Positions 35,501-45,720 of a stretch of 64,000 bases of DNA are shown here, one piece after another (position 1 is the stretch's first letter; each line of letters starts with the position of its first letter). Position numbers and translations under genes: made by a program. Source of the stretch: Perkinsus olseni (lineage: Eukaryota; Perkinsozoa; Perkinsida; Perkinsidae). The notes beneath the pieces were generated by a model. That model ran no database searches and was not told where the DNA came from. It saw only the letters and a list, made by a program, of their open reading frames with translations. Where the stretch lies: NCBI GenBank assembly GCA_013115135.1, contig JABANP010000031.1, forward strand, positions 124,001 to 188,000, read 5' to 3'.

Positions 35501-38245
35501 TCACGCGCCACGAAATACTGAAGTACCTCCAGATTCTTGGGATCTGATTAACCTTCCTCTAGACGGTGACACCGTGTGAATTACTCATTTCCGTAGGTTG
35601 GCTGAACAAGTAGTGGAAAGGTTGGAAAAGGAGTCGACCGAGAGAAAGGAGCCTAAAGAAGAGTCGAGCATGGCGAATGATGTAGGGCAAAGAGGTCATC
35701 AAGACGTGAGCGTCACAGGGAAGCTCGCTCTGCATGAACATCGTGACATCATTCTATATTCTTCTTTTCGGTCTTCTAGGCGCCTACTAATTCCAGTGAA
35801 TCACATCAGCAGCCTTTGGTGAGGGGAAGAGTGGAGGCCAAAGGAACAAGAAAGCCGGATGAAGGGGGAGAATGCGCGGTGGGCCTCGGAACTCCCCGGT
35901 GATGATCACTTGTTTCTCTTGAATGTTATTGGGATCATAGAATGAGATTAGAATCATTGGATTTCATCGACAGTTTGGCCGAGTGGTCTAAGGCGCTGGC
36001 TTAAGGCGCCAGTCCGAAAGGGCGTGGGTTCGAACCCCACAGCTGTCATTGCTTTGCTTTGTTCCCCGTTAGCTCCTCAGAATTGACCGCTTTGCTTTTC
36101 ATTTCAGAATGAAACCACTGCTATTAATCCATACAACTACTTTCAAAGCGAACACGGCCTCAACTTCCTCGTGGAACATCGGATGCTCGGCGAAAAGGTA
36201 CAACGCTGTCACGGAGACTCTACAATGCCAGCCTCACACTCTTCCTTGTCATCGTACGGTTTCCCAGGTCGAGCCTTCCCAGCTCCCGCCCAAGCCTCTA
36301 CCAGTAGGGCCCGAGATGTCGACTCTACCTGACCTTCACATCCTCCCATGTTTCAGAAGTTGGAGGTTGTTGGCAGCCGGGAGGAGCGGGCTGCCTTTGC
36401 TCGGAGGTCCCCCTGGGATCCTTTGCTCCCACACGAATGGGCCAAGATGGAGGAACTGATCGAGCAGAAACAAGAGAATGAAGAGAAGTCGATTGAGACT
36501 GGGACAGCTGTGGTAGGTGTCTCGTGGGAGCGCAACGCAGCCATTGCGCCGTATTGTGTGAGGTTGGAAAAGCAGACCAAGTGAAGGACTCGGGCGAGCA
36601 GTTGCGGCGAGAGGCTGCTGAGGAGGTATGCAGCTCTTGGCGGCAAACATTCTACGCTCGGTCGACACCCTCCTCGTCGTTGTAGAAAGCTTATCTTTCA
36701 GGCGTTGCCCTCTGAGAGGGAGGAAGAGGATGCAAATTATTCGCACATGGAGAGCGCAAAGGTAGTGAACCGAAAGGACGCTTGTGGGGCTCGAACTCGG
36801 TCACTTTGGCACTAGACTTTGAGAATTCGCCTATTGGGACAATCATTTCACTGCAATTCTTCGCGATAGTTCCGTCTGCCCTCGGCTGCAGTATAATCGC
36901 TATGTTAGACACTGACCGGTATCATTCCAGAAGGGCCACACCCTGATAAGAGAGGCTCCCAGTGGGACGTGTATGGAGACCCCAGGGTTTATGAAGGTTC
37001 ATCTGAAGGTAGTCATTGGATACATGGTCATCGGGCTAGATTCGGCAGATTCGCTCTCCGCCTGATAAGCATTGTCTTCTCGCTCTATCTGAGCGACTGT
37101 TGTGAGGACGGACGGATTGGATGGACGCTGGCGCCTCTTGCGTGTGCACTCTCAGATGCTTGTTTGGTTCGCAACGGAGAGTTTGTCTCAATTGAGGCGC
37201 CAGTTGATCGGCGTGTTCGGACGTCCAGCCTGGCGAGGAAGATGGAAGGAGTGGAAGCTCCGGGGGCTATGGAGGTGATTTGCTTGAACGGTTACTGTCC
37301 AGCTTTTCCTTTATGGAGGGCGAAGGTTCGAACCGTGGCTGTGCCTTCTCAGATACGCAAGAGCGGCAGCCACACCGGCGTTATTGAACGCTACCTTCAT
37401 GCCACGGGTTGTTACAGGCATTTGGCGGCTTACCGCTAACCTGTGCACGTTCAGGTATCGCCCATGATGGCGACAGGGCCCAAACTGAATTCTTGACCGG
37501 GTCGCTGTTGGGGCTTGGTGATCCTGGCAAGCTCATCGAGGTGCGCTCATATCGCGGGCTGCCGGTGGGCCTTGTCGCCAGGGAACCTGTGACGGCACCG
37601 ATGATCTCCTGATGCGCGATGAGCTCCTCAGATAGCGGACACCCACATTTTCAGGTCAGTCCGGCACGTCTGATTTTCGGCTGCGTTCGGCAGTACGGCA
37701 TTTACAGGATGGTGGTGAAAGTCCGGAATCTAGATTCGGACATTACGAGGTGGAGGATTCGCCTCGGAGGGTGGATGCTATTCGTTGTTCAACTAGGTTG
37801 AAAGTAAAGATAGTCGGCAACATCCCCTCGAAGGAGGCGATAGTCCGCCCTATGTAACAAGTTTTACGCTTTTCGCATCAGTTTTTCTGCCCGAGTATCA
37901 CCGGCAGTTATCGACCGGGGCCCCTGCCTCCCTGGCCTGGCAACGAACGTCGGAGTGGAGCTGATCGCTAGAGAGCCGTGCAAAGTCGAAGTTATTCTTC
38001 AGATCGCCTCGAAGGGGCAAATCGCCCAGATACCCGTCCTCGGTGAAGTGGTAGGGGATGTGTGGTACAATCTCCTTCATAGGGTTCCCCTCACTGCAGC
38101 CCGTCGGGTCAGGTGTCAGGCAGAGATTACAACTACCTTCCGACTGGCTCCGATAAAAGTGTCGTCGTATCGTTGCGTGCGGGATGGGTACGGGCCTATT
38201 GAACCGTGGGGAGATGTAGTTGTGAGTCTGGCAGACGAGAAGTGA
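26550..38245 (+). CDS. SPAG17/PF6-like central-pair protein, more than 20 exons
   Basis: Exons supported by splice sites and phase include 26550-26695 (VLLDCLVEQVGEG), 30362-30453, 32016-32138, 32216-32280, 32512-32631, 32753-32867, 33168 to about 33302, 33826-33906, 33949-34069, 34602-34713, 34821-34913, 35026-35110, 35262-35491, 35597-35705, 35780-35878, 36108-36197, 36357-36512 and 37882-38245 (stop TGA). Recognisable pieces: runs of DG turns (VFPNGVVQRE, LLYPDG, VTTPDGSVRTV, VELEDGSTV), PPRLIVVYGDG, VRHLIEYLEVGD, YNYFQSEHG, and near the C terminus an ASH-type immunoglobulin-like domain (VSPARLIFGCVRQYG, then VKVRNLDSDITRW). This order matches SPAG17 of the ciliary central apparatus, as recalled from family features. 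Some joins (27-30 kb, 30.5-32 kb, 36.5-37.9 kb) are not resolved, and the 5' end is unknown. It could be two genes if the TGA at 34915 or 35900 is used, but in-phase splices bypass both. Confidence 0.55.
31509..31530 (+). other. Spliced-leader-like 22-mer
   Basis: The sequence GCGGTAGCCACCTTGGCTCA followed by AT agrees at 18 of 22 positions with the conserved dinoflagellate/Perkinsus spliced leader as I recall it (core GTAGCCA and TTGGCTCAA are intact). It is not followed by a GT donor, so it is not a working SL RNA gene; a retroposed-transcript relic or chance are the alternatives. Confidence 0.35.
35969..36048 (+). tRNA. tRNA-Leu (AAG anticodon)
   Basis: Full type II cloverleaf: acceptor GACAGTT with AGCTGTC (one G-T pair), D arm TGGCCGAGTGGTCTAAGG, anticodon stem CTGGC/GCCAG with loop TTAAGGC, a short variable arm, and T arm GTGGGTTCGAACCCCAC. 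It lies in the sense direction within the intron 35879-36107 of the SPAG17-like gene. Confidence 0.95.
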
Positions 38246-38297
38246 GATCAGCTTCTCTGTTGATGATCCGTTTTAACTTGAGTGTGCTTTGTTGACT

Positions 38298-38369
38298 GGC
38301 CCTGTGGCGCAACGGTAGCGCATCTGACTCCAGATCAGAAGATTGTCCGTTCGAATCGGGCCGGGGTCA
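38298..38369 (+). tRNA. tRNA-Trp (CCA anticodon)
   Basis: Acceptor GGCCCTG pairs with CGGGGTC (two G-T pairs), D arm TGGCGCAACGGTAGCGCA, anticodon stem TCTGA/TCAGA with loop CTCCAGA, and T arm GTCCGTTCGAATCGGGC. No intron. It starts 52 bp after the stop codon of the SPAG17-like gene. Confidence 0.93.
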
Positions 38370-38890
38370 TTTCTCTCCGTCGTAGAGCCCGTTTGTGCTG
38401 CATTACAGGTATTGCAGACACTTCTTTGGGACGAGCTGGAGACCGATGGAAGCCTTTGATAATCGCCGGCCCTCTGAAGTAGCCAGGCAGGACGTTAACT
38501 CTCCCTCACCTCGAGTATCAGATGTTGAACTCCGTGGTTAACATTGAATATACGAGCTTGCAGCTGAGCAGCTCAGTCGAGGCCCCAGCAATACGGGTCA
38601 GGCCTTTGCTCAGTGCGAATTGACATACTCACGAAGTATAGTCACGTGATTATCGGGAGATCCTAAGTTCAATCCCCAGTCGCGAGAATGTACATTGCCT
38701 TGTGCTTCCCATGCGGATCGTGGAAGGCTTGTCCGGGGGAAATTCCGATGCTATCTGCCAGATCTTGCTAGGCTGTCAAGTCGCTTGGTCTTCTCTCCAG
38801 GTACTCAATGCTGATGGCCCTCATTCTGCTCAGGGCTAGCCTGATCACGCATGTTGTTATGAGATTGTCGACACTCACGCACTGAATGGC
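38370..38890. other. No gene supported
   Basis: Short open frames only. A T-arm-like string near 38672 (AGTTCAATCCCCAGTCGCGA) has no matching acceptor or anticodon stem. Confidence 0.5.
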
Positions 38891-39658
38891 TTGTGTTCGC
38901 GTTCGTTCGGGTCACGGATCTCCGTTGTATGGATTCTTTCCCCCTCCTATCATGCGATTCATACTACCACTCCTACTGACTGTTACGAAACCATCACTGA
39001 GGTAAAACCTTGCTCGCCGTTCCGGTCTACAACACATTTGTCCGGGCCTTGGTTCTGTTGGCACTCGAAGCCCGATCAACAGCTTTTTCTCGCCTTCTCC
39101 TCTTTTCGGCTCAGCGATAACAGATTACCTCTTCGAACGAAGAAGAGTCTCAAAATCGAAAATTCGACCTCTGGTGGAGGAGTTTTACCACTCAATGGAG
39201 CGCTAGGCGTGCAGCCGCGCTTCGAATTGGGTCCGTCGCTTGACTGTAATCTATCAATGGAGCTGGAGGGGAACTGCTTCGCTTGGCGCGTTAACGTATC
39301 TCAGTTGAGCTCTCGTCGCTCGGTACGTGAGAGTGTCTTTTGCAGTGCGAGTGTCACCACCTCTGGAATTCCGAGGAGTGCCATCGCCTCAGCATCATCA
39401 CCATCCGAAGCCACGAGCGTGAGTCTGGCTGAACTCGAGGCTCGGAGAGTGAATGAATTAATTAGAACCAAGGCAAGCAAGCGGGCTGGTGGCTGCTGCA
39501 CGATCGGAGCGCTTTCACGTCTCCGCAATGTCCCTTTGATACCTGCTGGGTTTCAGTCGTCCAACGACGTGGACGGCGACACAGCAAAGGAGACTCTGAG
39601 CTCCATTTCGTACGACACCGAACGTGATGTAAGCTGGACTGTTGCCGTGGCATTCTAG
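38891..39658 (+). CDS. Long open frame, possible exon (unrecognised)
   Basis: A 255-codon frame has no ATG until about codon 123, so if coding it must be an exon or a spliced set. The second half has a helical, charged character (SLAELEARRVNELIRTKASK); the first half is serine/threonine-rich and less gene-like. No domain is recognised. The frame could equally be a fortuitous open stretch. Confidence 0.28.
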   Translation: MCSRSFGSRISVVWILSPSYHAIHTTTPTDCYETITEVKPCSPFRSTTHLSGPWFCWHSKPDQQLFLAFSSFRLSDNRLPLRTKKSLKIENSTSGGGVLPLNGALGVQPRFELGPSLDCNLSMELEGNCFAWRVNVSQLSSRRSVRESVFCSASVTTSGIPRSAIASASSPSEATSVSLAELEARRVNELIRTKASKRAGGCCTIGALSRLRNVPLIPAGFQSSNDVDGDTAKETLSSISYDTERDVSWTVAVAF

Positions 39659-39882
39659 TCCTCGCGAAGAGAGAGCCGTTGGGCTACTTTTCGCGTGCCA
39701 GCGTGAATGGGAAGCACCGGCCCGGGCATTTAACGATCTGAGGGTTTGCCGAAAAATGTATCACTTCTTCATACCACTCCATGCCGAAATGAATCGAGAA
39801 CGCCCCATGGATATCTCATAGCCATCGATCTCTATTGGTGGCTGTCTTTGAAGGGAAAGCTTCGTAAAAGTCGTTGATGCAG

Positions 39883-40854
39883 ATTGATGCAAGAGAGCGT
39901 AAAATGGTGGAGTCGTTCCGCCAGTTCGAAAAGGATGCTGAGAAAACAATAGCGGCGATTCTGTCGCTCGACCCCAACAATAGTCCTGCCGATAATGATG
40001 CTGAGGAGAGCAGCAATTCTGAGGAGCCCACCGTGAAGGCGTCTGAGGTGAGCACGGTGAAGCTGCGTAAGATTACTCAGCACTAATCAATTGCGCCGGG
40101 AATTTTTTTCCGAAAATACAGGATCTCTGGGCTCCAGAGATACCAATCCTAGCGCCGGGAATTTCTCGGACTTCTCTTCCACTCCCCGTGCGCTATTCTG
40201 GGTAGAGCTCCCGTGGCGTGTTGTGAGTGTAGGGCTGTGCTGGTCAGGATTCTCGAGAAGAGAGTCCGAAGAAGCATCCCACTAAACGTTACATCACATT
40301 CCTACGGACGCTGAATGATCATGATGATGAGATCGAAGAACGAAACGAGAAAGACAGTCTTGTTACGGTAAGCTTGCACACGCAGGAATGCTTCAGTGTC
40401 GTGTGACCCTCGATCGTAATCCTCATAGAACTACCAGTATATTATTCCACAATCGAACAAGTATCCAATCGACTGACGAGTTTCACACGCCTGGTCGCGC
40501 GAAGGGCGCGAGTTGGGCTTTCAATTTTTGTTGTTTGTTCTCGATCAGCGTCAAGAGCTGTACACCGTTGCTCTGTCCAGTTTGGCGGTGATGTTCCTCA
40601 TGGCCATTGGCGTTGTATATTATGTGCAATCCGAGGGCGATAGGATAAATACTCAACTGTGATATCTTGCAATCTTGGCAAATCTTGCCATTTGCTAATA
40701 CAGATACGATGCATTCGCTCATCATAATGCGTCGCTGGAAAGGGCGTGTGAATACAGTGGAGCGTTGATGCCGAGCGGTGGCTACCACCCTGTCTACGCT
40801 ACCACTGGAGGGGCCACTCGTCAGGGCTCAGGTGCATATTACAGGCTATATTAG
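39883..40854 (+). CDS. Single-pass membrane protein, partial (unrecognised)
   Basis: Good exons are 39883-40047 (helical, then an acidic serine-rich stretch), 40248-40367 (RYITFLRTLNDHDDEIEERN), 40549-40658 and 40704-40854. The third encodes a clear transmembrane helix (LSSLAVMFLMAIGVVYYV), and joins the fourth in phase. The fourth ends GAYYRLY and TAG. A segment between 40048 and 40247 is probably another exon, but its frame is ambiguous. Alternatively the last exon is cut at 40831 and spliced on to 40897, where a second hydrophobic frame (IALATVAIIAAILFGVDYIA) opens in a different phase. The cytoplasmic coil followed by a helix near the C terminus would suit a tail-anchored protein. Confidence 0.45.
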
Positions 40855-40896
40855 TCATTATTGATTATTCCGATAAAGTGCGTGTGTGTTGTGTAG

Positions 40897-41052
40897 AAAG
40901 CGCTCGCCCAGATGATCGATATCATGTTCTATATTGCACTAGCTACTGTGGCTATTATTGCGGCGATTTTGTTTGGAGTCGATTATATTGCCACTACGCT
41001 GGTGCCCATGATTTCGTCTCGGTCTCATTTTCACTCAGCGGAGTTGTGTCAG
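40897..41052 (+). CDS. Hydrophobic exon-like segment
   Basis: After ttgtgtag the frame reads KALAQMIDIMFYIALATVAI and continues as a strong transmembrane segment, then ends at TAG at 41050-41052 or splices at a GT shortly before. It is probably part of the neighbouring membrane-protein gene or of a second one that continues with the exon at 41573. Confidence 0.35.
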
Positions 41053-41184
41053 TAGGCGAGCAGTCTTGAGAATAACACAAGAGGTTTGTACTTCCACAGA
41101 GTATCGCTGTATTACAGAGACCATGAGAGGTGGATGATGGCTTCCTTATGTTTTCCAGCGTCGACCTAAGATGCGGAGTAGCTC

Positions 41185-41427
41185 ATGATTGGCAACGGTG
41201 CGGGACTCGACAGTGGGTGTTTTAGACGCAGAATTGGCTGTTGTTCGGCCGGTCTTTTCTTCGACTTCGCGTCACGCATGTGTGAAGAATCATACGCTGA
41301 ACTTCAGCGTATGGCCGTTCTCAGAAAGCGATATCCCACTTACGGCAAGTTATGCGCCGATTATCACGATACGGCCGAGAGAGCCATCAGTCTCGACCAT
41401 GATGTCTCGCTCTTTACAAGGGACTGA
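41185..41427 (+). pseudogene. Fragment of secreted family B exon 3
   Basis: From about 41275 the frame (MCEESYAELQRMAVLRKRYP, TYGKLCADYHDTAERAI) aligns with the C-terminal exon of family B, which has the pattern C, about 18 residues, P-S/T-Y, then L-C-A-x-Y-H. No signal-peptide exon or exon 2 is visible upstream, and the C terminus is unrelated. A decayed, 5'-truncated copy outlying the main cluster is likely. Confidence 0.42.
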
Positions 41428-41572
41428 AAAGGATTCAGCATCCGGTCCTTATTTATGAATTTCTTTCAACGCTTCTATCTCGGAGGAGCATACGACGATA
41501 GGATTAACATGAGGAGATGTTTCAGTTGTTGTTGTCGTTATTTTTCATGACTTTTGTCGGGTTGGAGTGTAG

Positions 41573-41821
41573 GATGAAGTGGACAAGAATACTGGAGCGG
41601 AAACTAAGACAATCCAGACCCCCGCGAGGATTGATTTCAAATGGTGTGACGTAAAGATTACCCACAGTCTAATGACAGTAATGTCGCCGTTGGAACGACA
41701 GGGGCCAACTACACGTAAAGGGCGTGTTCGTGTCGAAGAATTCATTCGAGTATGTTCATGCATGCGTGCGAGGCTTCACGGCAACGACGAAGATCTCCGA
41801 GATTTCTGGAGAGACGTGTAG
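41573..41821 (+). CDS. Terminal exon, unrecognised
   Basis: Opens after gtgtag and reads 82 residues (DEVDKNTGAETKTIQ, then FKWCDVKITHSL, ending EDLRDFWRDV) to TAG. Its composition is normal for protein, and it lacks membrane segments. Its partner exons upstream are not identified. Confidence 0.35.
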   Translation, partial: DEVDKNTGAETKTIQTPARIDFKWCDVKITHSLMTVMSPLERQGPTTRKGRVRVEEFIRVCSCMRARLHGNDEDLRDFWRDV

Positions 41822-42709
41822 GCGGCTCTTGAATACATAAGGGGCATCCGCATGGCGCTTGGGGCTTGCCCCGGGTTGCTCGAAAGCCTTACCAATATCG
41901 TCTATTGCTCGTTCAGTCCAATCCCTGAAGTGGTCCTGGAATTCAGGAGTTCATTTTTTGACCGTACTCTGGTCCGGGGATTTAAATACTGAAGAACAAT
42001 AGAAAATAGTGATAGCAAAGCGTGAATTCTAAAACACAAGAGAATGACACGACTGATTGGTTGCTCTTTCGAATGAAATCGTCGGCGATTTGCCACGCGT
42101 CGTGTGCCTCGATAAGACCGCGATCCGCGAGTCTCCTTCGCGATTATGGATTTTGCAAGACAGCATGGCTTGTCATTTAAAGGTTCGAGGCGTTCTTTCT
42201 CGATTACCCCACCCAAGAAAGTGTCGATCCTGACGTGTTCACTGCCGTCTGGCCGGCGGTTATGGATGACATCGAGGGTGGGCTCACACACTTTTCGCGG
42301 ATGCGCGTCATGAATGAGCGTTGCCTGGCTTGTAGGGCTTCAAGCCTTGAATCGAGGCCCTCGATAGCTCGAATTCTAGTCTATTGTAATGTGGTCAGCA
42401 CAGGTTGGTATTGGAGTGTGAAATCAAAATCTTTCGTCAATAGCTAGATGGTAGACAACTTGAGCCTGGTAGTAGATAATATCACGATACATGGCGTACG
42501 CGTCGGCGACACGACCACATCTCGAGGGACACATCTCCTGAGGTCAGATCTGTGGGAAGAGTATACGGGGAAGGGGCACGGAGCACCTCGTCAATCACCA
42601 CCAAGGAAGGCTGGCTCGACTGCAGAGGTTTTGAAGTCTTCCTGTGCCGGTCGTGGCGTTGAGAAGAGGGTGAGTAGAGGCAAAGACCGTGCCCACCGCG
42701 GGGTATGTG

Positions 42710-42830
42710 AGTTTGTAGTCCAACGCGAGAACCGGCTTAGTTAGACTTCGCCGATGTGCTCATTGCCTAGGGAGTCTTTCTGCGTCGATCGATATGAAGT
42801 GGTTATCCGATGGCTTATCGACAGGCCTCC
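42710..42830 (+). repeat. Short interspersed repeat, family S, copy 3 (diverged)
   Basis: Shares TAGTCCAACGC, CCGGCTTAGTTAGACT and GCCGATGTGCTC with copies 1 and 2. Its 3' part (ATCGATATGAAGTGGTTATC) instead matches copy 4 at 56170. An exon-like frame of about 80 codons follows at 42825-43029 (acceptor CGACAG) with no recognisable motif. Confidence 0.5.
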
Positions 42831-43419
42831 CTCGATGGAGTCTGTTCATTCTAAACTTAGACTGCCGCGATATCTGTGGGTTAGGGAACGGACCGTCGAA
42901 GGATGTTATCGGCTGCTAGAGAGACTAAACGACGGTTACAGGGCTTTGAGAGAGTTAGCAAGAAGAAAGACGAGTAACCCTGTGGGGCCTTTGAAGTCCG
43001 AAATCACCGCGTACATGATTCTCTCATGAGCCTCCCTAGCTGAGCACGCCAGTGGAACTGGAAGCCGGGCACGATTTTGCATGAGGAACTCACATTCGAG
43101 TGTCCGAAAACTTTCTGGCCGATGATGGATGCTTTTCAGAGAGATTAGAATCGGAGTGTCTGTCAAGGGCGAATATTCCGATTTTTGAATATTGATTTAT
43201 CACGACAATAGTGCGGCGAACACAGCATAGTGCCGGATATGAATTGCAATTGGCAGCTCGCCTCAGCGTAACCGTAGTCCGTGGCCCTTTCAGTGATCGC
43301 ATCATGGTACGATTCAGTCACCGCAAGTCGTACCGTTCGGTAGTTAGAACCTCAATTCCTCCCATTTTAAAGTTATACGAAATCGGAGAATCGCCTTTAC
43401 CTGCTTGCCCTTCTATCAG

Positions 43420-44245
43420 GTCTCCGACCGGCAACGCTCCGCCTTCCAAGGACGAGTTCACGATAATTAGGTCGTTGAGAAGCCAGCTGGCTCGAACACA
43501 AGCCAGGTTGTCGCGGAAGGAGAAAGACAAGGCTGTTATAGTGCAGAGGTCTTGGTATCCCGAAGTCCCCGGTTCGAATCCCGCAAGGAACGTTTATTCC
43601 CTCGCCATTACTGCGCCGCGTCCATTCAAGATACTCCAAGCATTTGGCTTCGCAGAGCAAGGAGTTAGATGCGTTGCTTTCAGCAGCACAACAGAAGATG
43701 CTGAACACTGGGGGCGCTGACGTGACCACTACACCTCTGCCGCGCGACGAGTGGCCTTGTATTGTTAGAGAGCTGACAAAGGCGTCGGTACGAGCCCAGA
43801 CGAGGAACCGAGCGCAGAACACAATGCCGAGCCGTTATCCTGCGCTGAGCATGGATCAACCTCGGATACGCGGTATCCTCTGACTATTTGGACAGAGTAG
43901 CTAGCGGCATCTGCGATAGCTTACTAATGGGTGTTCTAGAGTCGTTCGACCGAGGCTCATCAATGTGCTGGGTGGTGGCGACTTTCAGCAGGCCTTTACG
44001 GCCATGGATATAACCAAAAGTGGGATCGTCACAAGATATGAATTTGACAAGGTAGATAACCGCCCGCTCCGCTCCGCTGTGGGTTCGCAGCATCTGTCAA
44101 AACTGTGCTCATTTCAGTCCACTCTGGGTAGTCGAATAACTTGCTATTGCGCATCAGGCAATCCGCGGTATCTTGGATGCTGAGATCACGGACAAGGGGA
44201 TTTGTGAGATATTCGCGCACCTCGATGTGCAGAGTAAAGGTAGGG
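43420..44245 (+). CDS. EF-hand-like protein, several exons (partial)
   Basis: Exons: about 43420-43549 (SKDEFTIIRSLRSQLARTQA, coiled coil), about 43640-43871 (KELDALLSAAQQKMLNTGG onward), about 43940-44049 (VLGGGDFQQAFTAMDITKSG with a degenerate EF loop lacking position 3 Asp, then RYEFDK before gtagat), and about 44130-44240 (AIRGILDAEITDKGICEIFA, HLDVQSKG before gtaggg). The paired helix-loop-helix arrangement with F-x-x-M/L-D supports an EF-hand fold, but the loops are poor and calcium binding is doubtful. Exact junctions are uncertain. Confidence 0.42.
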
Positions 44246-44622
44246 TGGTAGAGCGCACTGCAATTTCCGGATGGTAATATCAGGTTTTCTGCTGCTAGCT
44301 GACTTCAAAGCGCTGACTAAGCCCAAGTCCACACTGGACTACTCAGCTGCTCCATTGGCTACCTATAACAGGCGAAGGCAAAGAAGCCGTCTTGGTGGCA
44401 CTTCACTGAACGACAGAATTTTAAATTGGGCTGAGGGCCGGCCATGAGGCCTTTGATGGGTGTAGAGTTGTTGAAGTTGGGAACTCCAGCACAATACGAC
44501 GGCCGAACAACAGCACATCTAACACTAACAATCATCATGATTCCACCGAGTATGACAAAAGCACAGCATCCCGAGAAGAACAGAATTCGACACAACGGCA
44601 TAGAGTGCAGCCCACCGTCAAT

Positions 44623-45720
44623 TCAATAGACTAACTTATCTTCATCGGGCTTCTCTTCCAGTAGAGGCAGGGAAGATCTTCTAATCAACTCAATACTCCT
44701 GCGAAGGTAACGAGGATCCCTGCGCTCCTTCGCACTCGGGGCTCTCTTCGCGTATGCATCATACAGTGAGGTAGTTGAGCTCCTCCTATCTTTTATTTCT
44801 TTAACCGTCTTCCGATTCCTTCTTTTCACGATGTAGTAATCATCGGGAACGTCAACGTCCCACTTATGGAGATTCTCTAGAGACAGGTGGCCCTCGAAAT
44901 GTTTGCCTGGCTGGCACAGGCCCCCTCCCTTCGTTGATCGTAGGAGAAGATAATAGACCAGTTTCCTATCAGCAGGCCCGCTAGTGTAAACCGCGGCGAG
45001 GATCGAATTGCAAATGGCAGTGTAGGCCATGGCGGTCGGGGCTCCCGCCGTTGTGAGAAAGTCGTGGTCCACATTCATCGACTTGACGAGAGCGGAAGAA
45101 TCTTCATTCACGGCTAGAGTAATATCCAACAGGTCGCCACGAACCCCTCTGAACACTCCGTGGACGTCAAGGAGCTCCGGAGAGGGCTTGAGAATTTCGA
45201 AACCCTTCTTGCAAACCTCATTCACTTCGTCTTGAACCGTTGGGTTATCGATCGTCTCATCGCCCCCTGGATGGAGCCGGTAGACAGTGCCATTAGATTC
45301 GAGCTCAGCAGTTGCCTTGCTTCGAGATTGGATATGAAAGCAATCACCTTCGCTCCTGATTTCTGCTCTGTACTCTTGAGTGGTTCTCCCCTTTACTCTC
45401 AAAACCCGGGCTTCTCGAACTCTTTCATCGTTGCCGTTTTCCGACTCGACCAATAAGAAGTCCATGTGAGTGAGGTTGAAATCTTTTGCCCCCGTATTTG
45501 GCAAGGGGTGACTTTGGATTCCCGATGTAACGAGTGTACAAGCCTCCCTAGCCCCGTCCGCGGTATTGGCAGCCGGCTCTCGACCGACAGGCAGGAAAAA
45601 GTAATGCACATCATCATCCAAGGCTGAGTAAAGAATTTGACTCCGCCGCAGATCGCCCCTGGCTGGCGTGAAAACGACTGCGGCCATGCATAGCGTTCCG
45701 ACGTAGCCTCGGCCGGCCAT
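44623..45720 (-). CDS. Intronless secreted protein, 365 residues (unrecognised)
   Basis: A single uninterrupted frame from ATG at 45720 to TAG, the longest intact frame in the window. It starts with a likely signal peptide (MAGRGYVGTLCMAAVVFTPA, cleavage near ARG). The body is mixed with many charged residues, six or so cysteines, and one N-glycosylation site (NGTV). The C-terminal 60 residues are strongly basic (KRRNRKTVKEIKDRR, then RRDPRYLRRS). No further membrane segment is seen. I do not recognise the family. It faces away from the family B cluster, so the 45721-46700 interval separates two divergent or unrelated promoters. Confidence 0.7.
   Translation of the reverse strand: MAGRGYVGTLCMAAVVFTPARGDLRRSQILYSALDDDVHYFFLPVGREPAANTADGAREACTLVTSGIQSHPLPNTGAKDFNLTHMDFLLVESENGNDERVREARVLRVKGRTTQEYRAEIRSEGDCFHIQSRSKATAELESNGTVYRLHPGGDETIDNPTVQDEVNEVCKKGFEILKPSPELLDVHGVFRGVRGDLLDITLAVNEDSSALVKSMNVDHDFLTTAGAPTAMAYTAICNSILAAVYTSGPADRKLVYYLLLRSTKGGGLCQPGKHFEGHLSLENLHKWDVDVPDDYYIVKRRNRKTVKEIKDRRSSTTSLYDAYAKRAPSAKERRDPRYLRRSIELIRRSSLPLLEEKPDEDKLVY

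Noticed and set aside
35027..35902. Separate four-exon gene of 181 residues (MASYDRPLG start to GTPR stop)
   Set aside because: It assembles cleanly, but the first exon also joins in phase to the exon ending at 34913, and the last can splice at 35878 into 36108, so a single larger gene is preferred.
38620..38690. Possible tRNA after tRNA-Trp
   Set aside because: Only an AGTTCAATCC-type T loop; other arms absent.
43530..43595. tRNA-like string (GGTTCGAATCCCGC) on the plus strand
   Set aside because: No T-stem pairing and no acceptor; it overlaps exon-like sequence.
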